A stretch of 60,773 nt of DNA. It comes from an uncultured Clostridia bacterium (GTDB lineage Bacteria; Bacillota; Clostridia; TANB77; CAG-465). Shown piece by piece: positions 7,678 to 15,752 of this stretch (the stretch's first letter is position 1; each line of letters starts with the position of its first letter). A model generated the notes under the pieces. The model made no database searches and was not told where the DNA came from. It worked only from the letters and a program-made list of their open reading frames with translations. The stretch is taken from positions 1 to 60,773 of the forward strand of contig CAOYAN010000010.1 in assembly GCA_948562205.1 (NCBI GenBank), given 5' to 3'. Both the position numbers and the translations under genes were made by a program.

Positions 7678-8359
7678 TATTAACTAAATTTATTGTTGAA
7701 GTTAAACGAACTTTGAGAAACTACATATCGATTTAAATACAACCTTTGTTAAAGTTAAACATAAACTATATGAAAAATTAAAGAGGGGTGTATAACAAAT
7801 TTAAATACAACTATTGTTAAAGTTAAACAAAGAAGAACAAGCAGAAGAAGAAGAAATACTTGCAGAATTTAAATACAACTATTGTTAAAGTTAAACTTTT
7901 TATTTGTATTGCAACTATACATCTTTAAGCTATTTAAATACAACTATTGTTAAAGTTAAACTATTAAATGCTCCAATTTCTGCAATTAATCATTTACCAT
8001 TTAAATACAACTATTGTTAAAGTTAAACAATGTATAAAGGGGCGAAGTATATAAAGGATAATAATTTAAATACAACTATTGTTAAAGTTAAACTAAATTT
8101 ACCTACTTCATCTCTAAAAAGAGTTGATGGATTTAAATACAACTATTGTTAAAGTTAAACGTAAATGGAAATCAAAAAGAAGAAACAGCTACATTATTTA
8201 AATACAACTATTGTTAAAGTTAAACTATATTTTCCATTCTAACAGGTAATCTAACTGGCATATTTAAATACAACTATTGTTAAAGTTAAACCTTTCGTGC
8301 GTTAACGTATCACTTTTTTTCTTTTTTCTATTTAAATACAACCTTTGTTAAAGTTAAAC
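7678..8359 (-). CRISPR. CRISPR array, 9 spacers, type I-B-like repeat, no adjacent cas genes
   Basis: Ten 30-base repeats start at 7731, 7799, 7867, 7932, 7999, 8064, 8131, 8196, 8262 and 8330, separated by spacers of 35-38 bases. The plus-strand repeat begins ATTTAAATACAAC and ends AAAGTTAAAC. The eight inner repeats are identical; the first and last share the same two-base change (TA to CT at repeat positions 14-15). A degenerate eleventh copy lies at 7678-7707 (23 of 30 positions). Read on the minus strand, the repeat begins GTTTAAC and ends ATTTAAAT, like known clostridial type I-B repeats. Transcription is therefore probably leftward, with the leader on the right and the degenerate copy at the old end. 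No cas gene lies in the window, so processing must depend on a cas locus elsewhere, or the array is inactive. The spacer at 7829-7866 reads as an open coding strand (KEEQAEEEEILA), as expected of phage or plasmid gene fragments. Confidence 0.95.
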
Positions 8360-8541
8360 TATTGAAAAATCAACATTTTATAGATAAATAATATCATGAA
8401 AGTATTGGTTTTTCAACATTTATTTGATTTTTTTCCAGCGATTTTACAATTTTGAACTTTAGCTATATTACTGGTTTCTATCAATCTAGCTGGAAAATTT
8501 TAAACATCCCATTAATATTTTGAATTATTTTTCTCATATAA
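8360..8541 (-). promoter_or_regulatory. probable CRISPR leader region
   Basis: This A+T-rich, gene-free stretch abuts the intact end of the array. It contains TATAAAAT near 8375 on the minus strand, a possible -10, without a convincing -35. A perfect nine-base inverted repeat (8431-8439 TTTTCCAGC and 8489-8497 GCTGGAAAA) encloses about 50 bases. Assignment as leader rests on repeat orientation and on the degenerate repeat at the opposite end. Confidence 0.45.
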
Positions 8542-8787
8542 TTACTTAATAATATGTGCTGTAATAATTGTATAGCTAAAAGAATTTATAGTTATTTTTA
8601 TATTATCAATTTCACAATACCAATTTTTTCCTTGTTTATATATATTACAATTATCATCTATAATTTTTCTTTTACAATATAACACTACATCATCATCAAT
8701 TTTAAGATTTCTTTTAATTCTATCTATTCCCATTTTAGTTGTATGTATTTTATCTATATTTTCTAATAATATTATCTTATTTTCCAT
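8542..8787 (-). CDS. DUF3781 family protein
   Basis: This 81-residue protein closely follows the DUF3781 pattern: LLENIDKIHTTKMGIDRIKR near the N-terminus, then VVLYCKRKI, GKNWYCEID, and a C-terminal SFSYTIITAHI. The family is widespread as a stand-alone small protein in Firmicutes and has no established function. AAGGAGAATTCTT-like spacing precedes the ATG at 8787. It lies just upstream of the CRISPR leader, but nothing ties it to CRISPR function. Confidence 0.75.
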   Translation of the reverse strand: MENKIILLENIDKIHTTKMGIDRIKRNLKIDDDVVLYCKRKIIDDNCNIYKQGKNWYCEIDNIKITINSFSYTIITAHIIK

Positions 8788-8824
8788 AAGAATTCTCCTT
8801 TTTTATTTTATAATTTTATATTAT

Positions 8825-9364
8825 TTATTTTAATTTTTCAATACACCTATTTTCTTTTTTTAAAATACATCTCTTCTTTTGTCTTAATGTCATATCGTGA
8901 TTGTTATTATATAATCCTATAAACTCAAAAGTTAAACCAAGACCAGATAAAGCACCACTTACAAATTCAGATATATTAGTGCTAAAAATTATTTCTAAAA
9001 TACCAAACATATTATTAAAAATCATACATACAAAACAAAATAATCCTGCCATAAAATATATATTTAATTTTTGAGTTTTATTACTTTTTTCTAAATTAGA
9101 ATAATTTATTGCATTATTAATAGAGTCCCTTAAACTTATAAGTTCTTCGCTTGTCATCTTTCTACCATTTAAAAGCTCTGAGACTTCAATATTTAATTCA
9201 TTTGCTAAAACATTTAGCATAGATAAATCTGGCATGGTGACACCATTTTCCCATCTTGATATAGACTTATTACTAACACCTATTCTCTCAGCTAATTGTT
9301 CTTGTGTTAGATGTGCCTCTTTTCTACAACTTGCTATAAATTTTCCAATTTATTTTTGAACCAT
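8825..9364 (-). pseudogene. XRE-type HTH regulator with membrane domain, stop at codon 5
   Basis: From the ATG at 9364 the frame reads MVQK, then a TAA at 9350-9352, then continues in the same frame with a clear helix-turn-helix (LTQEQLAERIGVSNKSISRW). It goes on through MPDLSMLNVLANELNIEVSE to two membrane helices, ending at 8825. A single substitution in codon 5 explains the break. The downstream ATG at 9235 would give 136 residues lacking the DNA-binding domain. Unless a rare start codon is used, the regulator is inactive. Intact relatives are membrane-anchored XRE regulators. Confidence 0.75.
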
Positions 9365-9476
9365 AATATCATCTCACTAAATCTATTTTAAGACTAATAT
9401 AAAAAAATTAACAGGACAGGAACTGAGAATTAAGTCAAATTTATAATTATTATACTCAAATTTTCACAAAACATAA

Positions 9477-9501
9477 GGTTGTTGCAAAATTTACAACAAC
9501 C
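9477..9501 (-). terminator. terminator-like hairpin after GNAT gene
   Basis: GGTTGTTG (9477-9484) and CAACAACC (9494-9501) form a perfect eight-base-pair stem just past the stop codon of the gene at 9511. The T-tract on the minus strand is weak. Confidence 0.45.
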
Positions 9502-9510
9502 AAATTATAT

Positions 9511-10020
9511 TTATATATCATATACATATCCTACTTCAATATAATTTTCATTTTCTATTTTAAACTCTCTTGTAGTTAAGATTTTTCCACCCATTTTTTC
9601 ATAAAATTTCTTTGAAGGCTCATTTTCTTTTAAACACCAAAGTAACATTTTGCTTTTGTTTTTCTCTTTAAATACATTTAAAACATAATTAAATAATTTT
9701 GTACCAATTCCATTATACTTTAATTCAGGTTTTACATATAATGCTAAAATCTCACAATCAATATCTGCCATATCTTGTGTATATTTATTACTGTCAATAT
9801 AGTTACAAAAACCAACTATTGTTTCATTTAATATTGCTACTATAAAACCACTTTCAGTATAATTTTTCTCTAATTTTTTAATTATTTGTTCTTCATTTAA
9901 TGAATTTAATATGTCATCTGAAATAAGACCCTTATATGCCTTTCTCCAACCATTTATTTTAATATCTACAATATCAGGTATGTCTTCTCTTCTTATATTA
10001 CTAATTATAATTTGTTTCAT
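9511..10020 (-). CDS. GNAT family N-acetyltransferase
   Basis: This 169-residue protein has the full GNAT fold: an N-terminal strand with IRREDIPDIVDIKINGWRKAY, the central ALYVKPELKYNGIGTKLFNY acetyl-CoA loop (a variant of the Q/RxxGxG/A motif), and the C-terminal WCLKENEPSKKFYEKMGG segment. It probably acetylates a small molecule or peptide; the substrate is unknown. It begins three bases after the ABC permease stop codon, so it may be the last gene of the GntR/ABC operon. Confidence 0.85.
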   Translation of the reverse strand: MKQIIISNIRREDIPDIVDIKINGWRKAYKGLISDDILNSLNEEQIIKKLEKNYTESGFIVAILNETIVGFCNYIDSNKYTQDMADIDCEILALYVKPELKYNGIGTKLFNYVLNVFKEKNKSKMLLWCLKENEPSKKFYEKMGGKILTTREFKIENENYIEVGYVYDI

Positions 10021-10023
10021 TTG

Positions 10024-10656
10024 TTATAATTCCTTTTTTAGATATACAACCTTAGAAATTTCATATGATACAAATAAAATAAGTATAATAGTAATAGGTA
10101 CAATAATCATATAGTAATTATTTAAAACATTAACTATATTTTGTGGAATATTTATATCTGCTCCAGTTTTTAAGAAAATTGAAGCTATACCTGTAATAGC
10201 AAAAACACCTATAAAAAGTCCAATTCTACTTTTTTCAACTCCAAACTTATAGATTAATGGATAAAGTATTGATTGTATAACTATTACTGCAAAACCGCAA
10301 CCTAAAGTTGTTGATAATACTTCTTCCATATTAATACTATTTTTAGCATATCCTACAGCTATTGAAAGTAAAAAAGTGATTATTATAGATATAAAAACTA
10401 CAAGCAAAGTTGTTAAGTATTTAGATTTTACTGCATTTTTTCTACCCTTTGGAAATGATGAAATGTATGCATCAGTTTTATTATACTCATCATAACTAAA
10501 AGTTGACATCATAATCATAACACTTATAAAAGCAGGAATAAAGGAAAAGTTACCATTCCCATTTATTGATACAAGTGTAAATACAACAAGCATTGTTATA
10601 ATTACTTTCAAATTTCCTCTTGCCATTAACAAATCTTTTTTTATTAACCCTAACAT
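10024..10656 (-). CDS. ABC-2 transporter permease
   Basis: This 210-residue protein has six hydrophobic helices and almost no external domain, typical of the short ABC-2 permeases paired with YtrB/BcrA-like ATPases under GntR control. The start lies one base from the ATPase stop codon, so it is translated with it. The role is probably export linked to cell-envelope stress or antimicrobial peptide response, inferred from the family and not from the sequence itself. Confidence 0.8.
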   Translation of the reverse strand: MLGLIKKDLLMARGNLKVIITMLVVFTLVSINGNGNFSFIPAFISVMIMMSTFSYDEYNKTDAYISSFPKGRKNAVKSKYLTTLLVVFISIIITFLLSIAVGYAKNSINMEEVLSTTLGCGFAVIVIQSILYPLIYKFGVEKSRIGLFIGVFAITGIASIFLKTGADINIPQNIVNVLNNYYMIIVPITIILILFVSYEISKVVYLKKEL

Positions 10657-10657
10657 T

Positions 10658-11515
10658 TTACTTTTCCCCCTTTATCATGAGTACCATTAATTCTTCAAGT
10701 GTTATTTTATCTATAACTGCCTCTTTATACTTCTTACTTATTTTAGAGATATCTTTAACTAATATTTCATAATCATATTTATTCTTTTTATATGATATAA
10801 TATCTTTCTTATCAATACTAGCAAAGTATTTATCATCACATTTTAAAATTCCATAGTTTTCCATAATCTCATCTCTAATATCGTCTAATACAACTTTACC
10901 TTTATCAATAAATATAATACTATCTGCAATATGTTCAAGGTCACTAGTAATATGTGTAGACAATAAAATTGTATGTTCTTCATCAGATATAAATTTTAAA
11001 AATATATCTAGTACTTCATTTCTAACAACAGGATCAAGACCACTTGTTGGTTCATCTAGTATCAAAAGTTTAGGCTTATGTGACAATGCTGTTACAATCT
11101 CTAGTTTTTTTCTCATTCCTTTAGATAATGTTTTTATTTGTTTATTTAAAGGAATATCAAAATCCTTTAAATAATTAAAATATATATCACTATCCCAATT
11201 TTTATATACACCTTTCATAATATGATTAATATCTTTTACATATAATATTTCTGGAAAAAACATATTGTCTAAAACAACGCCAATATCTTCTTTTATAACA
11301 CTTTCATCTACTTTATAATCTTTATCAAATATTTTAATATTACCACTATCAATATTAATAATATTTAATATTGACTTTATAAGTGTAGTTTTACCAGCAC
11401 CATTTTCACCAATAAGACCTACAATAACACCACTAGGTATTTTTAAATCTATTCTTCCTAGTTCAAATTTATCATATTTTTTAGTTAAATTACTTATTTC
11501 TATTGCATTTTTCAT
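10658..11515 (-). CDS. ABC transporter ATP-binding protein (YtrB/BcrA-like)
   Basis: This 285-residue protein has Walker A GENGAGKTT (about residues 38-46), signature loop LSKGMRKKLE, Walker B LLILDEPTSGLDP and switch STHITSDLEH. LSKGM in place of LSGGQ is common in the YtrB/BcrA subgroup. It energises the permease encoded immediately downstream. The gene overlaps the GntR regulator by four bases, which makes the order regulator, ATPase, permease as in ytr-type operons. Confidence 0.88.
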   Translation of the reverse strand: MKNAIEISNLTKKYDKFELGRIDLKIPSGVIVGLIGENGAGKTTLIKSILNIINIDSGNIKIFDKDYKVDESVIKEDIGVVLDNMFFPEILYVKDINHIMKGVYKNWDSDIYFNYLKDFDIPLNKQIKTLSKGMRKKLEIVTALSHKPKLLILDEPTSGLDPVVRNEVLDIFLKFISDEEHTILLSTHITSDLEHIADSIIFIDKGKVVLDDIRDEIMENYGILKCDDKYFASIDKKDIISYKKNKYDYEILVKDISKISKKYKEAVIDKITLEELMVLMIKGEK

Positions 11516-11892
11516 TTTTCATCACTCTCCATTAAAAACTTAAATAAATCTAGTACATCATCTTCTTTAATATCAAACTTATTTGCAATCATGATTATTT
11601 TTAACATATACTCTTCAATATCTTTTCTTGCTTTTTCCTTTGCAAGTTCTGTATTTTTAGGAGCAACAAAACTACCTTTTCCCTGTCTTGTTATAATGTA
11701 TCCTTCATCTTCTAACTCATCATAAGCTTTTTTTATAGTCATTACACTAATTCTTATATCTTGGGCAAGTGAACGAATAGAAGGAATACTTTCATCTTCA
11801 CTTAATTCTCCACTCATAATTGCAGTAATTATTGCATTTTTTATTTGTTCGTAAATAGGAACTGAACTACTATTACTAATTATAATTTTCAT
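11512..11892 (-). CDS. GntR family regulator, YtrA subfamily
   Basis: This 126-residue protein has a winged helix with the GntR signature (VPIYEQIKNAIITAIMSGEL, then LAQDIRISVMTIKKAYDELE, then GYIITRQGKGSFV) and a short helical tail. That is the compact YtrA form without a ligand-binding domain. The ATG at 11892 is chosen because GGAAGGAGAAAT precedes it; the longer frame has no ribosome binding site. It probably represses its own operon through the palindrome at 11907-11927, which touches the -10 element. Confidence 0.9.
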   Translation of the reverse strand: MKIIISNSSSVPIYEQIKNAIITAIMSGELSEDESIPSIRSLAQDIRISVMTIKKAYDELEDEGYIITRQGKGSFVAPKNTELAKEKARKDIEEYMLKIIMIANKFDIKEDDVLDLFKFLMESDEK

Positions 11893-11906
11893 ATTTCTCC
11901 TTCCGC

Positions 11907-11955
11907 TGTTATACTTTATGTATAACATTATATAACACGATATTACATTTGTCAA
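11907..11955 (-). promoter_or_regulatory. consensus promoter and operator of the GntR/ABC operon
   Basis: On the minus strand TTGACA (11950-11955) and TATAAT (11927-11932) are separated by exactly 17 bases, a perfect sigma-A consensus. Immediately downstream, TGTTATAC (11907-11914) and GTATAACA (11920-11927) form a perfect eight-base inverted repeat with a five-base spacer, a placement suited to repression by the GntR protein. Confidence 0.75.
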
Positions 11956-12020
11956 GATTAAAAGTAGAATTATATATTATTATTTATACATTTTTTATAT
12001 TATTTAAAATAATTAAAAGA

Positions 12021-12066
12021 AAAAACACCTTCAAATATTAGTAAAACTAATATTTGAGGTGTATTC
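12021..12066 (-). terminator. strong terminator of the MucBP-repeat gene
   Basis: The arms ACACCTTCAAATATTAGT (12025-12042) and ACTAATATTTGAGGTGT (12046-12062) pair almost completely, with a three-base loop. On the minus strand they are followed by a T-rich run. Confidence 0.8.
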
Positions 12067-12080
12067 TATTTATATATATA

Positions 12081-15000
12081 TTAATTATTTTGTTTTTTTA
12101 TATTATTTATAATTAATAGACTAATAACTATTATACTAACTATAAATATGCCTATATACACATATATATTTATATCACTTGTATTTGGTAAATCAAACAT
12201 CTTTTTCTTATATACTACATTTATATCATTTTCTTTTCCATACTCTATTGTAACAGTTTTACTTTCTGTATAATAACCATCTATTTCAGGTAATTCTATT
12301 TCTTCTGCATATCCTATATATCCTTCTTTTTCAATTGTTTCTATTATATTACCCCTTTCATCTACTATATTTATTTCAACTTTTACTAGTACTTTTTCTC
12401 TTTCATAATAATGTTTTACTTCTATATTACTTCTTTCAACTATTCCTTCAACTTTTCCTACAGTTTCAATATAGTTATATCCATCAAATTCTTTTTTATT
12501 TACTTTATAGCCATCTCCTTCTTTATATTCTACCTCTTCTCTTTCTATTTCTTTATTACTTACTTTGTCTATATACATTACTATTACTTTTGATAACTTT
12601 CTATATTTATACGTTACTATTATCTTCTCTTCACTCATTATTCCTTTTTCATTTTCTGGTACTTCTACTACTTCATATCCTACTATATCTTTTACTTTTA
12701 TTGTGTATTCTTCTCCAACTAATCCTACTTCATGCTCTGATGTTTCTATCTCTTCATTTGTTACTTCATCTATATATTTTACTTCTATTCCTCCAGCTAT
12801 TTTACTATATTCATATACTACTTCTATATCTTCTCTTCCTACTACTCCATTTGCATTTACTGGTATTTTTACTAATTTATATCCTGATATTTCTTTTTCA
12901 TTTGTTTCGTAACTATCTCCCTCTTTATATGTACTTTCTACTCTATCAAATTCTTCACTGCTATTTTTATCTACATATCTTACTATTACTTTTGATAACT
13001 TTCTATATTTGTATGTCACAGTTACCAAATCTTCTCTCATTACTCCACTTACATTTATTGGTGTTTCTACTAATTCATAACCTGATATTTCCTTTGCATT
13101 TGTTGTATAATTCTCTCCCTCTATTCCTGTTATTGTTTCTTTTGCTTCTATTTCTTCTCCTATTACTTCATCTATATACTTTACTTCTACTCCTATTACT
13201 ATCTTTTTATATCCATACTCTACTACTATATCTTCTCTTTCTACTACTCCCGCTTTTTCTTCTGGTATACTAATTAGTCTATATCCGTCTAACTCTTTTT
13301 CCTCTGATGTATAATTCTCTCCCTCTTTGTATGTACCTTCTACTCTATCTATTTCATCTCCATTATTTAAATCTATATACTTAACTATTACTTTTGATAC
13401 TTTTCTATATTTATATACTACTGTTATTTTTTCTTCACTCATTGTACCTACTTTATTTGCTGGTATTTCTACAACTTCATACCCTGCTATATTCTTTTCA
13501 ACTGTTGTATACTCTTCACCTTGAAAACCTTCTTTAGTTTCTGTTGCTTCAATTTCTTCACCTGTCACTTCATCAATGTACTTTACTTCCACTCCACCAG
13601 AAGCTTTTTTATATACTCCACTTACATTTACTGCATTTTCTTCTTCTACATATAACTCTCTATACTTTTCTTGTTCTGCCTCTTCTAAAGAATTTATATC
13701 TATTGGATAACTTTTTATATTTACTACTATTGGTAATTCTACATTACTATTTATTTCTCCTTTATTTTGTATATTATTATTTACCTTTACATCATATTCA
13801 ACTGTTATAGTTTGACTAGGTAATATTCTATCTATTCCATTTATTACAATTTCATTTGTATCAGCATTATACACACTTTCAACATTTACTACATTACCAT
13901 TTATTTTTACTACTATATTTGTTACATCAGATAACGCTTCATCTAATTTACAAGTTATTTTTGTATCATATCCTATACCTTCTTCATCAGTTGCACTATT
14001 TGTTATATTTGTTTTTATATGTACATTTTCACTTTCTATTAAATTATCTATGCTTTCTATGTTAAATGAAAATTCTGGTGAATATATTTGATGTAATAAT
14101 CCTATAGCATTGACTCCAAAACTTCCAGTTCCAAGTTGTGTAAATCTATACCCAACTACTTCTTTGTTATTAAAATAATTTTTTCCAAGTTTTTCATAGA
14201 AATAGTCCATCTCTCCCCCTCTTATATTATGACTTTTTACTGCATTAAACGTTCCATTAACAAAATCTGTATTTGTTCTACCTTCAAATACCAACTTTCC
14301 ATTATATGTACTTTGATATAATTGTTTATATGTTCCATCATCAAGAATTGCTTCTACTTTATCAGAATTTTGACTAGAAAAAGTCCAACCTCCAGATAAA
14401 CCACCGGAAAGAATCCCAAATAGTTCATACTCCTCTCTTAATTTAAATTTATTATCATAATATACTTCTAATGGTTTATTATAATAAATTGTATCATAAA
14501 TATTTTTTAATAATATATGATTTAATGTTAAATTTAGATTTTCATAAATTGCTATTATTCCCCATGAATGCTGAGGTTGAACAGGTGCATCCAAAAATGA
14601 AATATAATACCACCCACTTTCAACTATATCTAAGGCAACTTTAGACCTATCATAAATATTCAAAATTTCATATGTACCATCTGGTTTTATAAGGAGTATG
14701 TCTATATAATCATTAGTATAACCATATACTTTCATAGTTAAATAACACTTTTTTATTTTACCATCAAAATCAAGCCTACTTCCTGACATATTATTTACTC
14801 TTGATAATATATTAGAAGGTATATTCTTTTTTATTTCATTCCAATTTTCTGGATAATTTGTTATCAATTTTACATTTACTCCAGCAGCTGTTCCCCTATC
14901 TGCATTGTTATTCCCTGCAATCGCTACTCCATAATGACCTATATCTTCAAATAATGTTTCGCCTTCTACTACACTTGCTGTATTTTCTAAATTAGAACTT

Positions 15001-15134
15001 ATCTCCGTTTTTTTGACATTTCCTGTTATTGCAATTCCTATTATAGTTGCAATTACACAAATTATAATTATTCCTATAATAACTATTTTTTTTATTTTGT
15101 TTTTATTAACTTTTTTACTTTTGTTCTCTTCCAT
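12081..15134 (-). CDS. MucBP-repeat surface protein with LPNTS-type sorting signal
   Basis: This 1017-residue protein has a basic N-terminus and one membrane helix (about residues 16-36), then a non-repetitive domain of about 470 residues that I do not recognise. From about residue 513 there are seven MucBP-like repeats of about 65 residues. Six alternate between two types, one starting GxEVKYIDE and the other SKVIVxYxD, so the array looks like three copies of a two-repeat unit plus a last divergent one. The C-terminus has LPNTS near residue 982, a membrane helix and NNIKKQNN. MucBP domains bind mucins or related glycans. The non-standard LPNTS may be a sortase target. The gene has its own promoter and terminator. 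Confidence 0.85.
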   Translation of the reverse strand: MEENKSKKVNKNKIKKIVIIGIIIICVIATIIGIAITGNVKKTEISSNLENTASVVEGETLFEDIGHYGVAIAGNNNADRGTAAGVNVKLITNYPENWNEIKKNIPSNILSRVNNMSGSRLDFDGKIKKCYLTMKVYGYTNDYIDILLIKPDGTYEILNIYDRSKVALDIVESGWYYISFLDAPVQPQHSWGIIAIYENLNLTLNHILLKNIYDTIYYNKPLEVYYDNKFKLREEYELFGILSGGLSGGWTFSSQNSDKVEAILDDGTYKQLYQSTYNGKLVFEGRTNTDFVNGTFNAVKSHNIRGGEMDYFYEKLGKNYFNNKEVVGYRFTQLGTGSFGVNAIGLLHQIYSPEFSFNIESIDNLIESENVHIKTNITNSATDEEGIGYDTKITCKLDEALSDVTNIVVKINGNVVNVESVYNADTNEIVINGIDRILPSQTITVEYDVKVNNNIQNKGEINSNVELPIVVNIKSYPIDINSLEEAEQEKYRELYVEEENAVNVSGVYKKASGGVEVKYIDEVTGEEIEATETKEGFQGEEYTTVEKNIAGYEVVEIPANKVGTMSEEKITVVYKYRKVSKVIVKYIDLNNGDEIDRVEGTYKEGENYTSEEKELDGYRLISIPEEKAGVVEREDIVVEYGYKKIVIGVEVKYIDEVIGEEIEAKETITGIEGENYTTNAKEISGYELVETPINVSGVMREDLVTVTYKYRKLSKVIVRYVDKNSSEEFDRVESTYKEGDSYETNEKEISGYKLVKIPVNANGVVGREDIEVVYEYSKIAGGIEVKYIDEVTNEEIETSEHEVGLVGEEYTIKVKDIVGYEVVEVPENEKGIMSEEKIIVTYKYRKLSKVIVMYIDKVSNKEIEREEVEYKEGDGYKVNKKEFDGYNYIETVGKVEGIVERSNIEVKHYYEREKVLVKVEINIVDERGNIIETIEKEGYIGYAEEIELPEIDGYYTESKTVTIEYGKENDINVVYKKKMFDLPNTSDINIYVYIGIFIVSIIVISLLIINNIKKQNN

Positions 15135-15172
15135 AAATTCACCCTCTTATTAGTTTTCTTTTTATTTTGTTT

Positions 15173-15202
15173 ATTATACATTTTTTCTTTTTTACACAGC
15201 AA
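15173..15202 (-). promoter_or_regulatory. promoter of the MucBP-repeat gene
   Basis: On the minus strand TTGCTG (15197-15202) and TATAAT (15173-15178) are separated by 18 bases. GAGGGTGAATTT precedes the start codon at 15134. Confidence 0.5.
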
Positions 15203-15213
15203 AAGAGCTGGTA

Positions 15214-15327
15214 CTAAATTTTAGTATCAGTTTCATATATATTAACACCTGTCTTGTTTTCTTTTTTATGTTTATAACACGATGGTGTGTGTAGTTCTAT
15301 CAGACTTGTATTTGTTTTAGTTACCAT
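15214..15327 (-). CDS. 37-residue hypothetical peptide
   Basis: The frame starts at an ATG at 15327, preceded by a textbook ribosome binding site (GAAGGAGAATAAATT), and reads MVTKTNTSLIELHTPSCYKH, then a polar tail ending ETDTKI. No membrane span, signal or known motif is seen; there is a single cysteine. TTGTAA and TATCAT with a 17-base spacer lie about 60 bases upstream. An imperfect hairpin (15208-15230) overlaps the stop codon and ends just before the promoter of the large surface-protein gene. It may be a real small gene or a leader peptide. Confidence 0.4.
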   Translation of the reverse strand: MVTKTNTSLIELHTPSCYKHKKENKTGVNIYETDTKI

Positions 15328-15464
15328 AATTTATTCTCCTTCGTTTTATTTACTTTCATTTATTTTTCTTCCTTGTTATTTTAATGATAACATTTATTCA
15401 GACTTTTTACAAGTACTCTATTATATATTTATATTTCATATTTTAATTTTTAATTGTTATATAA

Positions 15465-15495
15465 AAGCAAACGGTTATATTATAATCGTTTGCTT
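15465..15495 (-). terminator. terminator of the XRE/85-residue gene pair
   Basis: AAGCAAACG (15465-15473) and CGTTTGCTT (15487-15495) pair perfectly and the stem can extend inward through the loop. Minus-strand continuation is TTATATAA. Confidence 0.65.
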
Positions 15496-15506
15496 CTAAT
15501 TTATTA

Positions 15507-15752
15507 TTATTTAAATGGATGTTTTAACTTATCTTTTAGAGCTACCGAAATAATATCCATTGATATCTCATAAATATTTTCTGCTTTCTCTTTTTCTAAA
15601 TTTAATTCCATTTGTATATCACTTATTATTTTATCTTTATTTTTCTTACTAAATATAAAATTACTTTCTAAAATATTATTTATAGTTTCACATTCTTTAT
15701 TTGATAGTTTTGTTCTATCTTGTAATAGTTCTATAAATTTTTTCTTATTCAT
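15507..15752 (-). CDS. small hypothetical protein coupled to the XRE regulator
   Basis: This polar, helix-rich protein of about 81 residues (MNKKKFIELLQDRTKLSNKE at the start) has no known motif. The start is uncertain: the ATG at 15752 lies inside the last codons of the regulator gene, and a GTG or ATG a few codons earlier is also possible. The overlap shows translational coupling, so the protein probably works with or controls the upstream membrane-bound XRE regulator. An alternating charged pattern suggests coiled helices. Confidence 0.6.
   Translation of the reverse strand: MNKKKFIELLQDRTKLSNKECETINNILESNFIFSKKNKDKIISDIQMELNLEKEKAENIYEISMDIISVALKDKLKHPFK

Noticed and set aside
7708..7730. 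A tenth spacer between the degenerate copy and the first full repeat
   Set aside because: It is only 23 bases long against 35-38 for the others, so it may be a decayed spacer and was not counted.
9235..9237. ATG at 9235 as the true start of a 136-residue protein
   Set aside because: The sequence upstream in the same frame encodes an obvious helix-turn-helix, so this ATG is internal to a longer gene broken at codon 5.
12335..13273. A 312-codon open frame on the plus strand, composed almost only of Leu, Phe, Tyr and His
   Set aside because: It is the antisense reading of the repetitive MucBP gene. The composition is a by-product of the low-G+C coding bias on the other strand, and no ribosome binding site is present.
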